Assembly: GCA_013002925.1 (NCBI GenBank)
Contig: JABDLQ010000274.1
Span: 1-42,967, forward strand
From: Gammaproteobacteria bacterium
Lineage (GTDB): Bacteria > Pseudomonadota > Gammaproteobacteria > Steroidobacterales > SZUA-146
DNA: 42,967 nt
Reading direction: 5' to 3'
A model generated the notes under the pieces. The model made no database searches. It worked only from the letters and a program-made list of their open reading frames with translations, and had not been told where the DNA came from. Position numbers and translations under genes: made by a program. Shown piece after piece: positions 7,601-15,341 of the stretch. How positions within the stretch are numbered: the stretch's first letter is position 1; each line of letters begins with the position of its first letter.

Positions 7601-10116
7601 GGATCGACACGGGTCCGGATTTTGTCACGACCCAGTTGTCATCCGCATTCAAGGTGCGTGATATTGCCGGTAGCCGTGCTCTGGCAATCACCCGTACGAC
7701 TGGGCTGGATATGCATTCACACTATGTGCTTGACGATTCGGGTAGCTGGCAGGACTATCGATATAGCGGACGGATTCGAATTCAGAACACCGAGGATAAG
7801 GCGGGAGTGACAATTCTGTCGGCGATGCCGGAGTTAGCTGCTTATTACCGTTTAGGTGTGGCAAGTACTGGTGAAAACTTTGTGTTGAGTAATGTTGGCA
7901 CGGGTGTGAACTGTGCAGGTGATCTGGACACTGGCGTACTTGCGAGTGCTGGCAACTGGTATCGTTTCGCCATCGAAGCGCAGACCAGCGAGACTCAAAC
8001 TGATGTACGTGCGCGTGTCTGGATCGATGGTGAAGCCGAGCCAGCAGAATGGCAGGCACAATGCACGGATACGGGCCCGGGTAGACGATTCCATGGGCGC
8101 GTAGGTGTCTGGGTCAGTCTGCAGTCGCCGCTCGCTGGTGGCGCCTGGGATGAATTGCTGGTCACGCCTTTGAGTGGAGCACCGGTATTACCACCACTTC
8201 TGACGTTTTACGCAAACCCGGTGACCGTAAGCAGCCTGGACTTCTCGACACTGACCTGGGAGGCTACTAATGCAGATAGCTGCGTCGCAAGCGGTGCCTG
8301 GGAAGGGGCGCGCAGCGTAAGTGGTAACGAACAAACAGCACCGCTGACGGAAAACAGCACTTTTACTATGCAGTGTAATGGCCCGGGAGGCAGTGCCACG
8401 AGTTCTGTTGTTGTAGCGGTTGGTGATGCGGTACCACCTGAACTTAGTTTTGCTGTAACGCCGGACAGCGTGTTTTCCGGGGACGATGTCACACTAACCT
8501 GGTCGTCGACTTCGACAGCGATATGTACCGCTTCCGGCGACTGGAGTGGCGCACGAAGCACCAGTGGTTCAGAGTCAATTTCCAATGTGATGGACGATAT
8601 GACATTCACCCTGGATTGTGTCGGCGCGGGAGGTAGCGTTTCACAGACAGTCAATCTTCTGCTGGCCGACATCATCCGCGACCCGCAACTTGCGTTCTCA
8701 GTTGACCCGCTGAGACTAGGTGTCGACGGCACCGTGATTCTCAACTGGAGCTCAGAAAACACCACCACATGTGAAGCCAATGGCAGCTGGAGCGGGTCTC
8801 GCCCGGTCAGCGGAGGTGAAGTAGTCGGCCCGATAAGCGCATCGGAGTCTTATGTCCTGATTTGTAGTGGTCGCGGTGGCACGGTCGCAGATGCTATTGC
8901 GGTTTCCTATGTCGATTCGGATAGTGATGCCATGCCAGATATTTGGGAGACTGCCGTTTTTGGAAGTTTGTCCAACAATGGACTGGGCGACACGGATGGT
9001 GATGGACTGCTTGATCAGGAGGAGTATCTGAGCGGCACTGATCCGCGCGATACAGATTCCGATGATGATGGACAGAACGATTTCGATGAACTTCAGTTTG
9101 GCAGTGATCCGCTGGATCCAGGCGATAATTTCGGTGATTCGTCGCCGGCGCAGCCGATTGTCGCTGACTCGGACAACGCCAGTCTCGCGTTACTGGAGAT
9201 TGACGTAATGAACGGATATAGCGACCCGGATGGAAATCCATTGCAATTTTCACACTGGCAGATCAGCTTGAGTGAGAGTTTTGATAGCATGGTGTTCGAC
9301 CGGGAAGTGTCGGGCTCAACGGCGTTGATGATACCGAGTGGGGTGTTGGACCCTGGGGTCACCTATTACATCAGAACGCGTCACGTGGATTCTTCCGATA
9401 CGCCATCCCCGTGGTCGGACGTTGCGACAATGGTTGCTGATACGGCGTACCCAAATGATCTTGATGGCAATGGCATCGATGACGAATTCCAGGTGCCTGG
9501 AAACCCGGACACCAACGGCAATGGAACGCCTGATCAGAGTGAGGGCATCTGCAATCTGTATGATGCGATGGGTGGCAATATCATTGGTATTACCAGCAAC
9601 GTCGGCGTGACTCGTTGCTATACCTCGGTATCAAATGATGTCGTAAGCGGCATTAGTTTACCGGATGGAATGGAATTGCCATTGGGGATGTTCAGTTTCC
9701 GCATCGAAGGTCTGTTTGTCGATGAAGCTTCGCCTGCACAGGTTTTTGTGAGCGTGTGGCTGCCCACGACTTATGATCCTGCCAGTGGTTGGTACAAGTG
9801 GGACGAAACAAGCGGCGAGTTAACCGACTATTCAGACTATGTCACCTACAATGACAATCGTGTGACAATCAGCCTGACCGATGGCGGCCCCGGAGATCAG
9901 GATGGGGTGGTTAACGGTATCATTGTTGATCCTAGTGGCCCTGCGATAGCCGCGGCGCCGCCGCCACCGCCGCCGCCGCCCGCACCGCCGACTACCCCGT
10001 CTGATCCGGATCCGTCGACACCTGTGGCGAGTGACAGTGGGGGAGGCGGCGCTCTGCACTGGGTGACGTTGCTGCTGCTGTATACGCTCGCATTGCGCAG
10101 ACGCCGGCCGCAGTAA
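1687..10116 (+). CDS. Giant secreted multidomain adhesin-like protein with 17 Ig-like repeats and GlyGly-CTERM
   Basis: I chose the ATG at 1687 (2809 residues) over the TTG at 1633 because it starts directly at a signal peptide ('WVVLLVLSGAVVHSTFADA'). The approximate order of modules is as follows. A kelch/galactose-oxidase-like beta-propeller spans 30-380, followed by Ig-like repeat 1 at about 386-465. A lectin- or polysaccharide-lyase-like beta-sandwich lies at 472-785, then repeat 2 and an extra beta domain to about 980. Repeats 3-14 run from 984 to 1950, a second jelly-roll-like domain covers 1954-2165, and repeats 15-17 reach 2408. After these come thrombospondin-type-3-like Asp-rich calcium motifs (2409-2480), a fibronectin-like stretch and a choice-of-anchor-U-like module ending 'GDQDGVVNGIIVDPSGPA'. 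The C terminus is a Pro-rich linker and a GlyGly-CTERM tail (GGGG, hydrophobic helix, RRRR). Such tails are cut by rhombosortase after type II secretion in known systems. A glycan-binding surface or matrix role is likely but inferred. The gene stands alone behind a c-di-GMP riboswitch. Confidence 0.85.
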   Translation: MSVYHIARKIQWVVLLVLSGAVVHSTFADAIDDLLPGQWYAAPNSKMQSVNPCPTGGCAYTGQTGFRSVQIAWSGAAFDTNSDRLIVWGGGHGDYWGNEVYVFDVNSSQWSRLTEPSTLGPNSQECTGINPDGRPRSRHTYNNLDFSPELNAFISFGNSGTSPANICADRKTWILPLDSATPEWQLGTDNTLSGATGMGATAYDPVRGTFWHQRSDVGGFGMYDPATHTWQNYGSRALAIYATGAIDPLRDQMLVIGGTASQAFVWDLANPNNPPLNLLSNSTFTSTDTDGIAGGRGVGLAYDPVVDAFVVWDGGTTVYTIDPDTWAVSRINADAGNTVNPGTAITAGTYGRFRYVPSRNVYILANGVDKDVFFYRLSDGGGSTAAPVIGMTLTNSNILIGEDADLSWSVAHADSCVASGDWSGSKPVAGSTTFPALTSDQTFTLTCSGAGGTSNKSITVTVSAPPPPPAGTEDWEARSTAPGVLSAIGFDVESEVTNWIHLDSKQDHVVWETANTSSGAGALRFNILKTDGANSGNWRRWLADDEREFVEGDEFYISYRQYIPEYYATHQFLGGGGWKQIIVSRNAGNMNGVNYVGTPTGSNQVNEIVMNNYLYRSLPQGYHRTTNGSYVGFYTGASTACSHTDFRLQNAVDRGPQSIGTACENDRARYGGLFSYGSRTGVPDPLTGAFTFTPDEWHSFKMWIKLGSQGTTTRNTHVKIWAAHDGEDWDLIIDRDDVDLGGGPAHNAYWLLPYDTGKQPDPTREDTYTLYDEVIVSLNDIAAPGATGSGATLPTVDLTASSGSILDGGSVQLNWTSTAADTCTASGGWSGAKATSGTETVGPLSATTSFVLTCTNADGSRSDSLTVTVEAPMPYTILQSKTIHHQDTFELDGATVSDGIFAFVSPGSGLSQVQFFLDDPTASGTPYSVEFVEPFDFAYDPVGGFDTTTIANGSHSLTAKLFLVGGEEQIISVSFTVANEIIVPPPTLSFSASPVAVDFEGFTTLTWSTTSASLCVAGGDWTGSRAVSGSESVGPLTSNKTFFLSCTGPGGSVNQTATVLVASPDAPELTITATPSSVDYNGATTVSWTTTGTESCVASGGWVGVRPVFGSETVGTLQENTDFTLTCTGPGGSVTGTAGVTVAPVPAPTVTLVASPPAVDYNGASTLSWSSTNAESCAASGAWSGARSSLGVLTVGPLEETAEFTLVCTGAGGTGNASVTVTVAAPAPPELSFTVSSSSIAYDGSILAYWTATNATSCTASGDWSGVRGLNGVEALGPLQEDAVYTLTCSGPGGSVSHTQTISVAAPLAPVIGFTTDAASVDYGSGAQLSWDVSNATSCIASGAWSGTRSLTGTEAVGPLLSDSTYTLSCTGLGGTASQTVTVTVNPPVPTVSLTATPLSIPFEGTTTLSWTSEHASECTASGAWSGTLAGSGTQVSASLSTNSTFMITCTGTGGSASDSLTVNVAAPGAPSVGFSASPAAVASGESTTLTWTSSNTTACNAAGDWSGTKAINGSESVGPLTATSTFILTCSGVGGDVTQTITVPILVPEPVVTLTAAPGSVPHNGSTTLTWTSTNANSCEAFGSWSGLQALNGSLTVDNIDSERTYALYCEGSGGTASALVTIAVGAPPVPEISLSTDVVTVMYGDTVTINWAATQATTCEAYGGWSGIKTLIGTEESLPITSDTTYVLVCSGPGGQVDAATVVTVAVEPPNVTLEASPLTVDYDGSTTLTWTATGADSCQAFGSWSGVKVTSGTEVIDNLANTGNFVLLCSGPGGDGDASVSVLVNPAPLPLVSLIAEPAEVSFGGTTTLSWSSRDADTCEAFGGWSGDRDTEGSYVVEDLLATTSFTLLCQGPGGSRVLIANVAVGAPEAPIIEFYVEPDFIAYGGAAILNWTVSQADSCFATGDWSGDKALTGVETISPLYSTANFALTCTGVGGGSSVSVSATVASLADMALQNFEDNELNTDPEGWIDTGPDFVTTQLSSAFKVRDIAGSRALAITRTTGLDMHSHYVLDDSGSWQDYRYSGRIRIQNTEDKAGVTILSAMPELAAYYRLGVASTGENFVLSNVGTGVNCAGDLDTGVLASAGNWYRFAIEAQTSETQTDVRARVWIDGEAEPAEWQAQCTDTGPGRRFHGRVGVWVSLQSPLAGGAWDELLVTPLSGAPVLPPLLTFYANPVTVSSLDFSTLTWEATNADSCVASGAWEGARSVSGNEQTAPLTENSTFTMQCNGPGGSATSSVVVAVGDAVPPELSFAVTPDSVFSGDDVTLTWSSTSTAICTASGDWSGARSTSGSESISNVMDDMTFTLDCVGAGGSVSQTVNLLLADIIRDPQLAFSVDPLRLGVDGTVILNWSSENTTTCEANGSWSGSRPVSGGEVVGPISASESYVLICSGRGGTVADAIAVSYVDSDSDAMPDIWETAVFGSLSNNGLGDTDGDGLLDQEEYLSGTDPRDTDSDDDGQNDFDELQFGSDPLDPGDNFGDSSPAQPIVADSDNASLALLEIDVMNGYSDPDGNPLQFSHWQISLSESFDSMVFDREVSGSTALMIPSGVLDPGVTYYIRTRHVDSSDTPSPWSDVATMVADTAYPNDLDGNGIDDEFQVPGNPDTNGNGTPDQSEGICNLYDAMGGNIIGITSNVGVTRCYTSVSNDVVSGISLPDGMELPLGMFSFRIEGLFVDEASPAQVFVSVWLPTTYDPASGWYKWDETSGELTDYSDYVTYNDNRVTISLTDGGPGDQDGVVNGIIVDPSGPAIAAAPPPPPPPPAPPTTPSDPDPSTPVASDSGGGGALHWVTLLLLYTLALRRRRPQ
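2842..8908 (+). repeat. 17 degenerate Ig-like repeats (about 80 aa each) within the giant gene
   Basis: Each unit follows the pattern of a start like 'P.V.L.A.P..V', then 'TTLTW.S.NA.SC.ASG.WSG', 'G...VGPL....TFTLTC.GPGG', and a closing 'VTVTV'. By eye I count one unit near 2842, one near 4060, twelve in tandem from about 4636 to 7545, and three from about 8188 to 8908. Each unit has two near-invariant Cys, which could form an intradomain disulfide outside the cell. The DNA copies are diverged rather than identical, so this is an old expansion of protein domains, not a recent satellite. Confidence 0.85.
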
Positions 10117-10126
10117 GGTAACTACA

Positions 10127-10162
10127 GAAAAACCGGTCTCTCTTGATGAGGCCGGTTTTTTT
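10127..10162. terminator. Bidirectional rho-independent terminator
   Basis: A stem ACCGG-T-CTC / GAG-G-CCGGT is flanked by an A tract on the left and TTTTTTT on the right. It sits between the convergent giant gene and the decarboxylase gene and could stop transcription from both sides. Confidence 0.85.
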
Positions 10163-10171
10163 ATGCGTCGT

Positions 10172-11410
10172 CTAGACCAGAAATTCCCGTGGCGCCGGAT
10201 GACTCAAAAAGTACTGTGGGCTGGCAGTGTATCCATAGGCACCACTTTGAAACACGACCACAAGATCATCGATGTCCGCCTCCGCAAGTGTCATTTTCGC
10301 GGCGAGCAGGTCCAGAGGCGTGCACAATGGTCCGACTACAGATGCAGTTGCCGTTGACGTCGCCTGCATTTTAGTACCGATGGCAACCGGGTAGTTTTTG
10401 CGCAACACCTGTCCAAAGTTACCGCTCGCGGCCAAATGGTGATGCAAGCCACCATTACAAATCAAAAAAATCTGCCCGCGAGACACTTTTTTGTCGGTGA
10501 TACGGCACACATAGATGCCGGATTCAGCAACAAGGTAACGACCCAGTTCAACCACCAGATCCGCCTGCGGTAATTGTTGCTGCATCGCGGCGCTCAGGGT
10601 GTTCAGACTGGCGCCAATGGGTTCGATATCAAGTGGTGTTTCATTCGGAAAATAAGGCACGCCAAGACCACCACCGATATTCAGCATACGCACGGGTGAG
10701 GGCGCAAACCGGGCAAGGCGCACCGCGAGTTCGCAGGCCTTGTTCTGGCTCTCAATAATTGCATCCGCACGTAAATTCTGGGACCCACTAAAAATATGAA
10801 AACCGTGAAAGTCCAAATGCATATACTGCATGGTGGAGAGAACTGCCGGAACCTGTTCAGCATCAATGCCGAACTGCTGCGGCCCGCCAGCCATTTTCAT
10901 GCCCGAATTCTGCAGTTGAAAATCCGGGTTTACGCGCAGCGCAACTTTTGGGCGAAAGCCCATGTCAGCGGCAAGCCCGTCAATTCGTTCAAGTTCAGTG
11001 GCACTTTCGCAGTTGATTACGATGCCCTTCGTGATGGCCAGCCGCAGTTCGTCGGTTTGCTTGCCTGGTCCGGCAAAACTGATTTCATGGCGCGGTGTTT
11101 GTGTCGCAGCAGCAACCTCCAGTTCGCGCCCTGAGGCGACATCCAGCCCATCCACCAATGACGCCATGTGCGCTACAAGTTCGGGCATCGGATTAGCTTT
11201 GATGGCGAAATGTAATTTAACAGAACGCGGAAAGTGCTCTCTCAGCTGGGCAACTTTTTGCGCCATGATCGAGCGGTCGTATGCATAGAACGCCAGGCCA
11301 TCAGCACGCGTTGCCAGTTCACTCACGGTGTGACCGCCAATGACCAGGTCATTATTCTGCACGTCGAAACACGTGATGGGGCTATGGCGGTCAAATTCAA
11401 TGGTGCTCAT
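10172..11410 (-). CDS. PLP-dependent decarboxylase, exosortase A system-associated type
   Basis: This 412-residue protein is a fold-III PLP decarboxylase related to LysA and ornithine decarboxylase. Visible features are the PLP lysine in 'HFAIKANPMPEL', the 'GLDVASGRE' strand, the glycine-rich phosphate site 'LNIGGGLGVPY', and the C-terminal 'GPLCTPLD' that supplies the active-site cysteine across the dimer. The ATG overlaps the stop of the upstream ligase by four bases (ATGA), so the two are translationally coupled. This ligase/decarboxylase pairing is a known marker of XrtA/PEP-CTERM exopolysaccharide loci, where the pair is thought to make an amino-acid-derived group attached to a carrier protein. 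The exact substrate is unknown. No exosortase or acyl carrier protein gene is in the window. Confidence 0.85.
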   Translation of the reverse strand: MSTIEFDRHSPITCFDVQNNDLVIGGHTVSELATRADGLAFYAYDRSIMAQKVAQLREHFPRSVKLHFAIKANPMPELVAHMASLVDGLDVASGRELEVAAATQTPRHEISFAGPGKQTDELRLAITKGIVINCESATELERIDGLAADMGFRPKVALRVNPDFQLQNSGMKMAGGPQQFGIDAEQVPAVLSTMQYMHLDFHGFHIFSGSQNLRADAIIESQNKACELAVRLARFAPSPVRMLNIGGGLGVPYFPNETPLDIEPIGASLNTLSAAMQQQLPQADLVVELGRYLVAESGIYVCRITDKKVSRGQIFLICNGGLHHHLAASGNFGQVLRKNYPVAIGTKMQATSTATASVVGPLCTPLDLLAAKMTLAEADIDDLVVVFQSGAYGYTASPQYFLSHPAPREFLV

Positions 11411-12987
11411 TGCTGCAATCCTTTCAGCAATGCAGGTAATTCCTGTGCGAGCCCGGCGCGATCAATTTTGCCATTGGCGTTGCGTGGCATATCGGCCACC
11501 CAGATGATGTGCTTTGGCAGCATGAAATTGGCCAGTTCCTGGCGGCACGCCAATGACAATGCGGCCGTATCCTGCTCTGAGTCGTGCGTCGCGACCACGA
11601 TCGCTACAATGGCTTCTCCAAGGTCTTTGTCAGCAGTGCCAAGGGCGACAGCCTCGCTGACCATGCCGGTCGCAAACAGAGCTTCTTCGACTTCGTTCGG
11701 GCTGACCCGATATCCGCTCGTCTTGATCATTTCGTCGCGGCGACCGACAAAGTAAAGATAACCATCTTCGTCACAGCGCACCCGGTCTCCCGACCACACG
11801 GCAATTTCTTCCATTACCAGTTCCTTCTGATGATGCGGAGCGGGTTTGAAGCGCGCCGCCGTTTTCTCCGGATTATTCCAGTATCCCAAAGATACCAGGG
11901 AACCGCGATGGACGAGTTCCCCGATTTCATCTGGCGCACAAATTCCGCCATCGTCGTTGACCACCATAATCTCGGCATTGGGAATTGCTTTGCCCATGGA
12001 ACCGTGACGTTTATCCAGCTCTGCAGGTGGGAGCCAGGTTGACCGGAATGCCTCTGTTAATCCATACATCAATACCGGGTCCGTTTTTGGTAGTGCGGTA
12101 CGCAGGGATTCAAGTGTCACTTGTGGCATCGCTCCCCCGGAATTTGTCCAGTATCTCAGATGGTCGGTTGCCGTTTCAGGCCAGGGCAGCCCCGCCAGCT
12201 GATTCCACAACGGAGGGACGCCGGCAAGCCCGGTAATTTCTTCCTGGCACACTTTACGAATGACATCGCGGGGCAGAAGATATTCCATCAACACGACGCT
12301 GGCGCCACGGCAAAACGCAGTAGTGAGCTGACTGAACCCGTAATCAAAGCTGAACGGCAATACGGCCAGGAGTTTATCGGACGCCGTGTTTTCCAGGTAC
12401 TCGGACACGCTAAATGCCCCGGTCACCATATTCTTGTGACTGAGAACCACGCCCTTCGGCTTGCCGGTGCTACCTGATGTATAGAGTATGGAAGCGACAT
12501 CGGCATCGATAATGCGCCACATATCTACCGATGGCGCCGCCAGTAAGTCGTCCCAGGAAATCACCTGTTTGCTTGACGATAGCTCTTGTAATTCGTCCAC
12601 CAGCACAATCGCTTCGAGCGCAGGACAGTCGGCAATTACTGTCTCCAGGCTCTGCGCGCGCTGCCGTGAAGTGACCAGAATCCGCACGTCACAATCTGTC
12701 AGAATGTGCTGCACCTGGGCAGGTTTGAGCAAAGGGTTTACCGGAACGAATACACCACCGGCATGCGCGGTTGCAAAAATGCTGACCACCGTTTCGATTT
12801 GTTTGGGCAGGTAGATGCCGATACGGTCCCCTTTACGCATTCCGGCGGCAATAAAGCCGTTGGCCGCCGCGCGCATTAGCTCCGTCAACTGGCCATAATC
12901 CAGCCGCCGTGAGCGATCAATCAATGCCGGCGCCGAATCGCCAGTTTTGCCGCCATGAGTGATGAGTTGTGACAGACACAGAGTCAA
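11407..12987 (-). CDS. Acyl-CoA ligase (AMP-forming), exosortase A system-associated type
   Basis: This 526-residue ANL-superfamily adenylating enzyme has the P-loop-like motif 'SILYTSGSTGKPKGVVLSH', the 'YGLTEAFRSTWLP' A5 region, 'SGDRVRCDEDGYLYFVGR' and the C-terminal 'PRNANGKIDR' with the adenylation lysine. It should activate a carboxylic acid as an acyl-adenylate and pass it to CoA or a carrier thiol. The start is TTG, supported by GGAGA eight bases upstream. It overlaps the decarboxylase gene by four bases. As in XrtA-associated loci, the two probably act in series on an amino-acid-like substrate. The specific acid cannot be predicted from sequence alone. Confidence 0.85.
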   Translation of the reverse strand: MTLCLSQLITHGGKTGDSAPALIDRSRRLDYGQLTELMRAAANGFIAAGMRKGDRIGIYLPKQIETVVSIFATAHAGGVFVPVNPLLKPAQVQHILTDCDVRILVTSRQRAQSLETVIADCPALEAIVLVDELQELSSSKQVISWDDLLAAPSVDMWRIIDADVASILYTSGSTGKPKGVVLSHKNMVTGAFSVSEYLENTASDKLLAVLPFSFDYGFSQLTTAFCRGASVVLMEYLLPRDVIRKVCQEEITGLAGVPPLWNQLAGLPWPETATDHLRYWTNSGGAMPQVTLESLRTALPKTDPVLMYGLTEAFRSTWLPPAELDKRHGSMGKAIPNAEIMVVNDDGGICAPDEIGELVHRGSLVSLGYWNNPEKTAARFKPAPHHQKELVMEEIAVWSGDRVRCDEDGYLYFVGRRDEMIKTSGYRVSPNEVEEALFATGMVSEAVALGTADKDLGEAIVAIVVATHDSEQDTAALSLACRQELANFMLPKHIIWVADMPRNANGKIDRAGLAQELPALLKGLQQ

Positions 12988-13049
12988 GCGGGTTCTCCAG
13001 AAAACAGGTCGCGCTATTGTACCTCAGCACTGTGGATTTTGGTCTTTTG

Positions 13050-13080
13050 TTGCAATAAACAGGTATAGTCAACATATAAC
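13050..13080 (+). promoter_or_regulatory. Candidate promoter for the FAD oxidoreductase
   Basis: TTGCAA at 13050-13055 and an AT-rich CATATAAC at 13073-13080 lie 17-19 bases apart in the gap between the divergent ligase and oxidoreductase genes. The match is moderate and has not been tested. Confidence 0.35.
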
Positions 13081-13106
13081 AACAATGACGAGAACGAGAG
13101 GACAAA

Positions 13107-14306
13107 GTGACGGTAACAACTGCTGATTTCGTAATCATTGGCGGTGGTATCGCCGGTATTACAATCGCACTGGAAATTCGCCGGCGTCAGCCGCGCGCTT
13201 CGATCATGGTCTTTGAAAAAGATGCGCGTTGCGGGTTGCACGCCAGTGGTCGCAATAGCGGTGTGCTGCATGCCGGCTTTTATTACACCGCAGATAGTCT
13301 CAAGGCACGTTTTACCCGCGATGGTAGCCGGCAGATGGCGGCCTACTGTGAGGCAAGGGGCCTGTCGCTAAACCGGTGCGGAAAATTGGTGGTTGCCCGG
13401 CAAGAAAAAGATATTGCCGTATTTGACACACTCCTGGAGCGGGCCGGCGCTAACGGAGTCCGTCTTGAGCGCCTTGCGCTGGACGATGCACGCCGTATCG
13501 AGCCGCGTGTGAAATCCAAAGGAGATGTGCTGTTTTCACCGGACACGATGTCTGTCGATCCGCAGGAAGTCATGCGGTCACTCATTGAAGATGCCAGGCA
13601 TACAGGAATCTCGATCCGTACGGGACAGAGCTTCATGGGACGTGACGGCGAAACTTTGAGAATCGGGCAGGACCGGGTGCAGGCGGGCTTCGTCATCAAT
13701 GCGGCCGGGCTCTATGCCGATCAGATAGCCAAAGCGTTCGGGTTTTGTCAGAACTACACCATCATGCCTTTTAAGGGGCTCTATCTGTTCGGTCGGCATC
13801 CCGGGTCGGTCGCCACAAATATTTATCCGGTTCCCGATATTGCGAATCCGTTTCTCGGCGTTCACTACACCGTTAGTGCAAACGGGCGAATCAGTATCGG
13901 GCCTACGGCGATACCCGCTTTCTGGCGGGAGCACTATCGTGGATTCTCCGGTTTTTCGCTGAGAGAGCTGTTGGCTATAACCTCCAGGCAACTTGGTTTG
14001 CTGGTGCGTAACGATTTCGGGTTTCGCGGACTGGCATGGCAGGAAATTCCCAAGTATCTGAAATCGACCATGATTAAGCTGGCCGGTGAGCTCGCCGAAA
14101 ACCCTGAACAGGATGAGTTTGATCAGTGGGGACCGGCCGGGATCCGGGCACAATTGGTTAATATCAGGGACCACTCACTGGAAATGGATTTTGTCTGGGA
14201 AGGCGATGAGCATTCCTTTCACGTGTTAAACGCTGTTTCTCCGGCGTTTACCTGTTCACTGGCCCTGTCAGAATACTTTGTCGATCAGTTTGAAGTGACG
14301 CTTTGA
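13107..14306 (+). CDS. FAD-dependent oxidoreductase, L-2-hydroxyglutarate oxidase (LhgO)-like
   Basis: This 399-residue protein has an N-terminal dinucleotide-binding motif 'FVIIGGGIAGITIALEI' and 'VFEKDARCGLHASGRNSGVLHAGFYY', which closely follows the LhgO/glycerol-3-phosphate-oxidase type (DAO family). A second FAD strand 'FVINAAGLYADQIAK' follows. Members oxidise 2-hydroxy acids or related substrates using FAD and pass electrons to the membrane quinone pool or to oxygen. The start is GTG with an AGAGG Shine-Dalgarno. It is transcribed divergently from the exosortase-associated ligase and sits ahead of sugar-nucleotide genes. It could serve central metabolism or modify a sugar or acid for the polysaccharide, and the sequence does not decide between these. 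Confidence 0.8.
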   Translation: MTVTTADFVIIGGGIAGITIALEIRRRQPRASIMVFEKDARCGLHASGRNSGVLHAGFYYTADSLKARFTRDGSRQMAAYCEARGLSLNRCGKLVVARQEKDIAVFDTLLERAGANGVRLERLALDDARRIEPRVKSKGDVLFSPDTMSVDPQEVMRSLIEDARHTGISIRTGQSFMGRDGETLRIGQDRVQAGFVINAAGLYADQIAKAFGFCQNYTIMPFKGLYLFGRHPGSVATNIYPVPDIANPFLGVHYTVSANGRISIGPTAIPAFWREHYRGFSGFSLRELLAITSRQLGLLVRNDFGFRGLAWQEIPKYLKSTMIKLAGELAENPEQDEFDQWGPAGIRAQLVNIRDHSLEMDFVWEGDEHSFHVLNAVSPAFTCSLALSEYFVDQFEVTL

Positions 14307-14558
14307 TAAGCAATTTTGGCACAATTTATTTTTGCGGGTAGCACGGGTTGAGTAAGCTAACGTTACACAGGATGCACTTATTCGCCCACGAGTCGCTACT
14401 TTCGCTTGGTAGACTGGGTAGTGGTCAGCTATTTGGGTCATCCGGCAGAAAATTCCTGAAAGTGGACAGAAGTCCGTGCCTGTCAGTACATTTTGTCGTA
14501 TAAATTCAAATAAATCAGGTGCCGATGGCGTTGGAGCCGCACTGAAGAGGAAGGGTGT

Positions 14559-15338
14559 ATGAAAGTCGTATTGTTTTGTGGTGGCATGGGTACCCGATTG
14601 CGCGAGCAGTCAGGGACGATCCCCAAACCGCTGGTGCCGGTGGGTGAGCGACCGATTATGTGGCACATGATGAAATTCTATGCGCATCATGGACACACTG
14701 ATTTCATTCTGTGCCTCGGTTACAAAGGCGAAATGATCAAAGAGTATTTTTTGGACTATAAAGCCTATCGCGGTGCGGAGTTTGTTACCAAAAACAAAGG
14801 CAAGGTGACAGTACCCAACGACAGTGATGTGGACGACTGGAACATCACTTTCGTGCAAACCGGGTTGCATTCCAATATCGGGCAGCGCCTGTTGGCGGTG
14901 AAGCACCTGCTGAAAGATGAAGAAATTTTTATGGCAAACTACAGCGACCAGTTAAGTGATGTGGATTTGTCTGAATACCTGCGACTGTTTGAGCAACGCA
15001 AAGATGCGGTTGCGGGAATTGTCGGTGTGCGACCATCCCAGTCGTTTCATAATGTGCGTATCAATGACAGTGGCAATGTTACGAAGATCGAACCTGTGGC
15101 CGTTTCCGACTTCTGGATAAATGGTGGGTATATTGTAATGCGCAATGAAATTTTTGACTACATAAAGGACGGGGAAGAACTGGTCGAGGAGCCGTTTCAG
15201 CGGCTGATCAGCGAAAAACGGCTATTCGCGTACAAATATAAAGGCTTTTGGGCGGCGATGGATACTTTTAAGGACAAAATTACTTTTGACCGCATGGATG
15301 GGCAGGGCGACCGTCCGTGGCAGGTTTGGGATAAGTAA
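14559..15338 (+). CDS. Nucleotidyltransferase, glucose-1-phosphate cytidylyltransferase family
   Basis: This 259-residue protein opens with the sugar-phosphate nucleotidyltransferase signature 'GGMGTRLREQSGTIPKPLVPVG' and continues with 'PIMWHMMKFYAHHG', typical of RfbF/DdhA-like glucose-1-phosphate cytidylyltransferases. The C-terminal part has 'WINGGYIVMRNEIFDYI' and 'GFWAAMDTFKDK'. Such enzymes make CDP-glucose for CDP-deoxysugars. The fold is clear, but CTP specificity is inferred from overall resemblance. A strong GAGGAAGG precedes the ATG. The next gene, a PIG-L deacetylase, begins three bases after the stop, so they form an operon. No CDP-glucose dehydratase is visible nearby, so the product may be used elsewhere or the enzyme may serve another sugar. 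Confidence 0.8.
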   Translation: MKVVLFCGGMGTRLREQSGTIPKPLVPVGERPIMWHMMKFYAHHGHTDFILCLGYKGEMIKEYFLDYKAYRGAEFVTKNKGKVTVPNDSDVDDWNITFVQTGLHSNIGQRLLAVKHLLKDEEIFMANYSDQLSDVDLSEYLRLFEQRKDAVAGIVGVRPSQSFHNVRINDSGNVTKIEPVAVSDFWINGGYIVMRNEIFDYIKDGEELVEEPFQRLISEKRLFAYKYKGFWAAMDTFKDKITFDRMDGQGDRPWQVWDK

Positions 15339-15341
15339 ACG

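Noticed and set aside
2842-8908. Possible CRISPR or satellite array
   Set aside because: The period is about 240 bases, copies are diverged at the DNA level, and the repeat unit is a coding Ig-like domain.
12121-12477. Plus-strand ORF inside the ligase gene
   Set aside because: It is antisense to a clear AMP-binding enzyme, so it is a shadow ORF.
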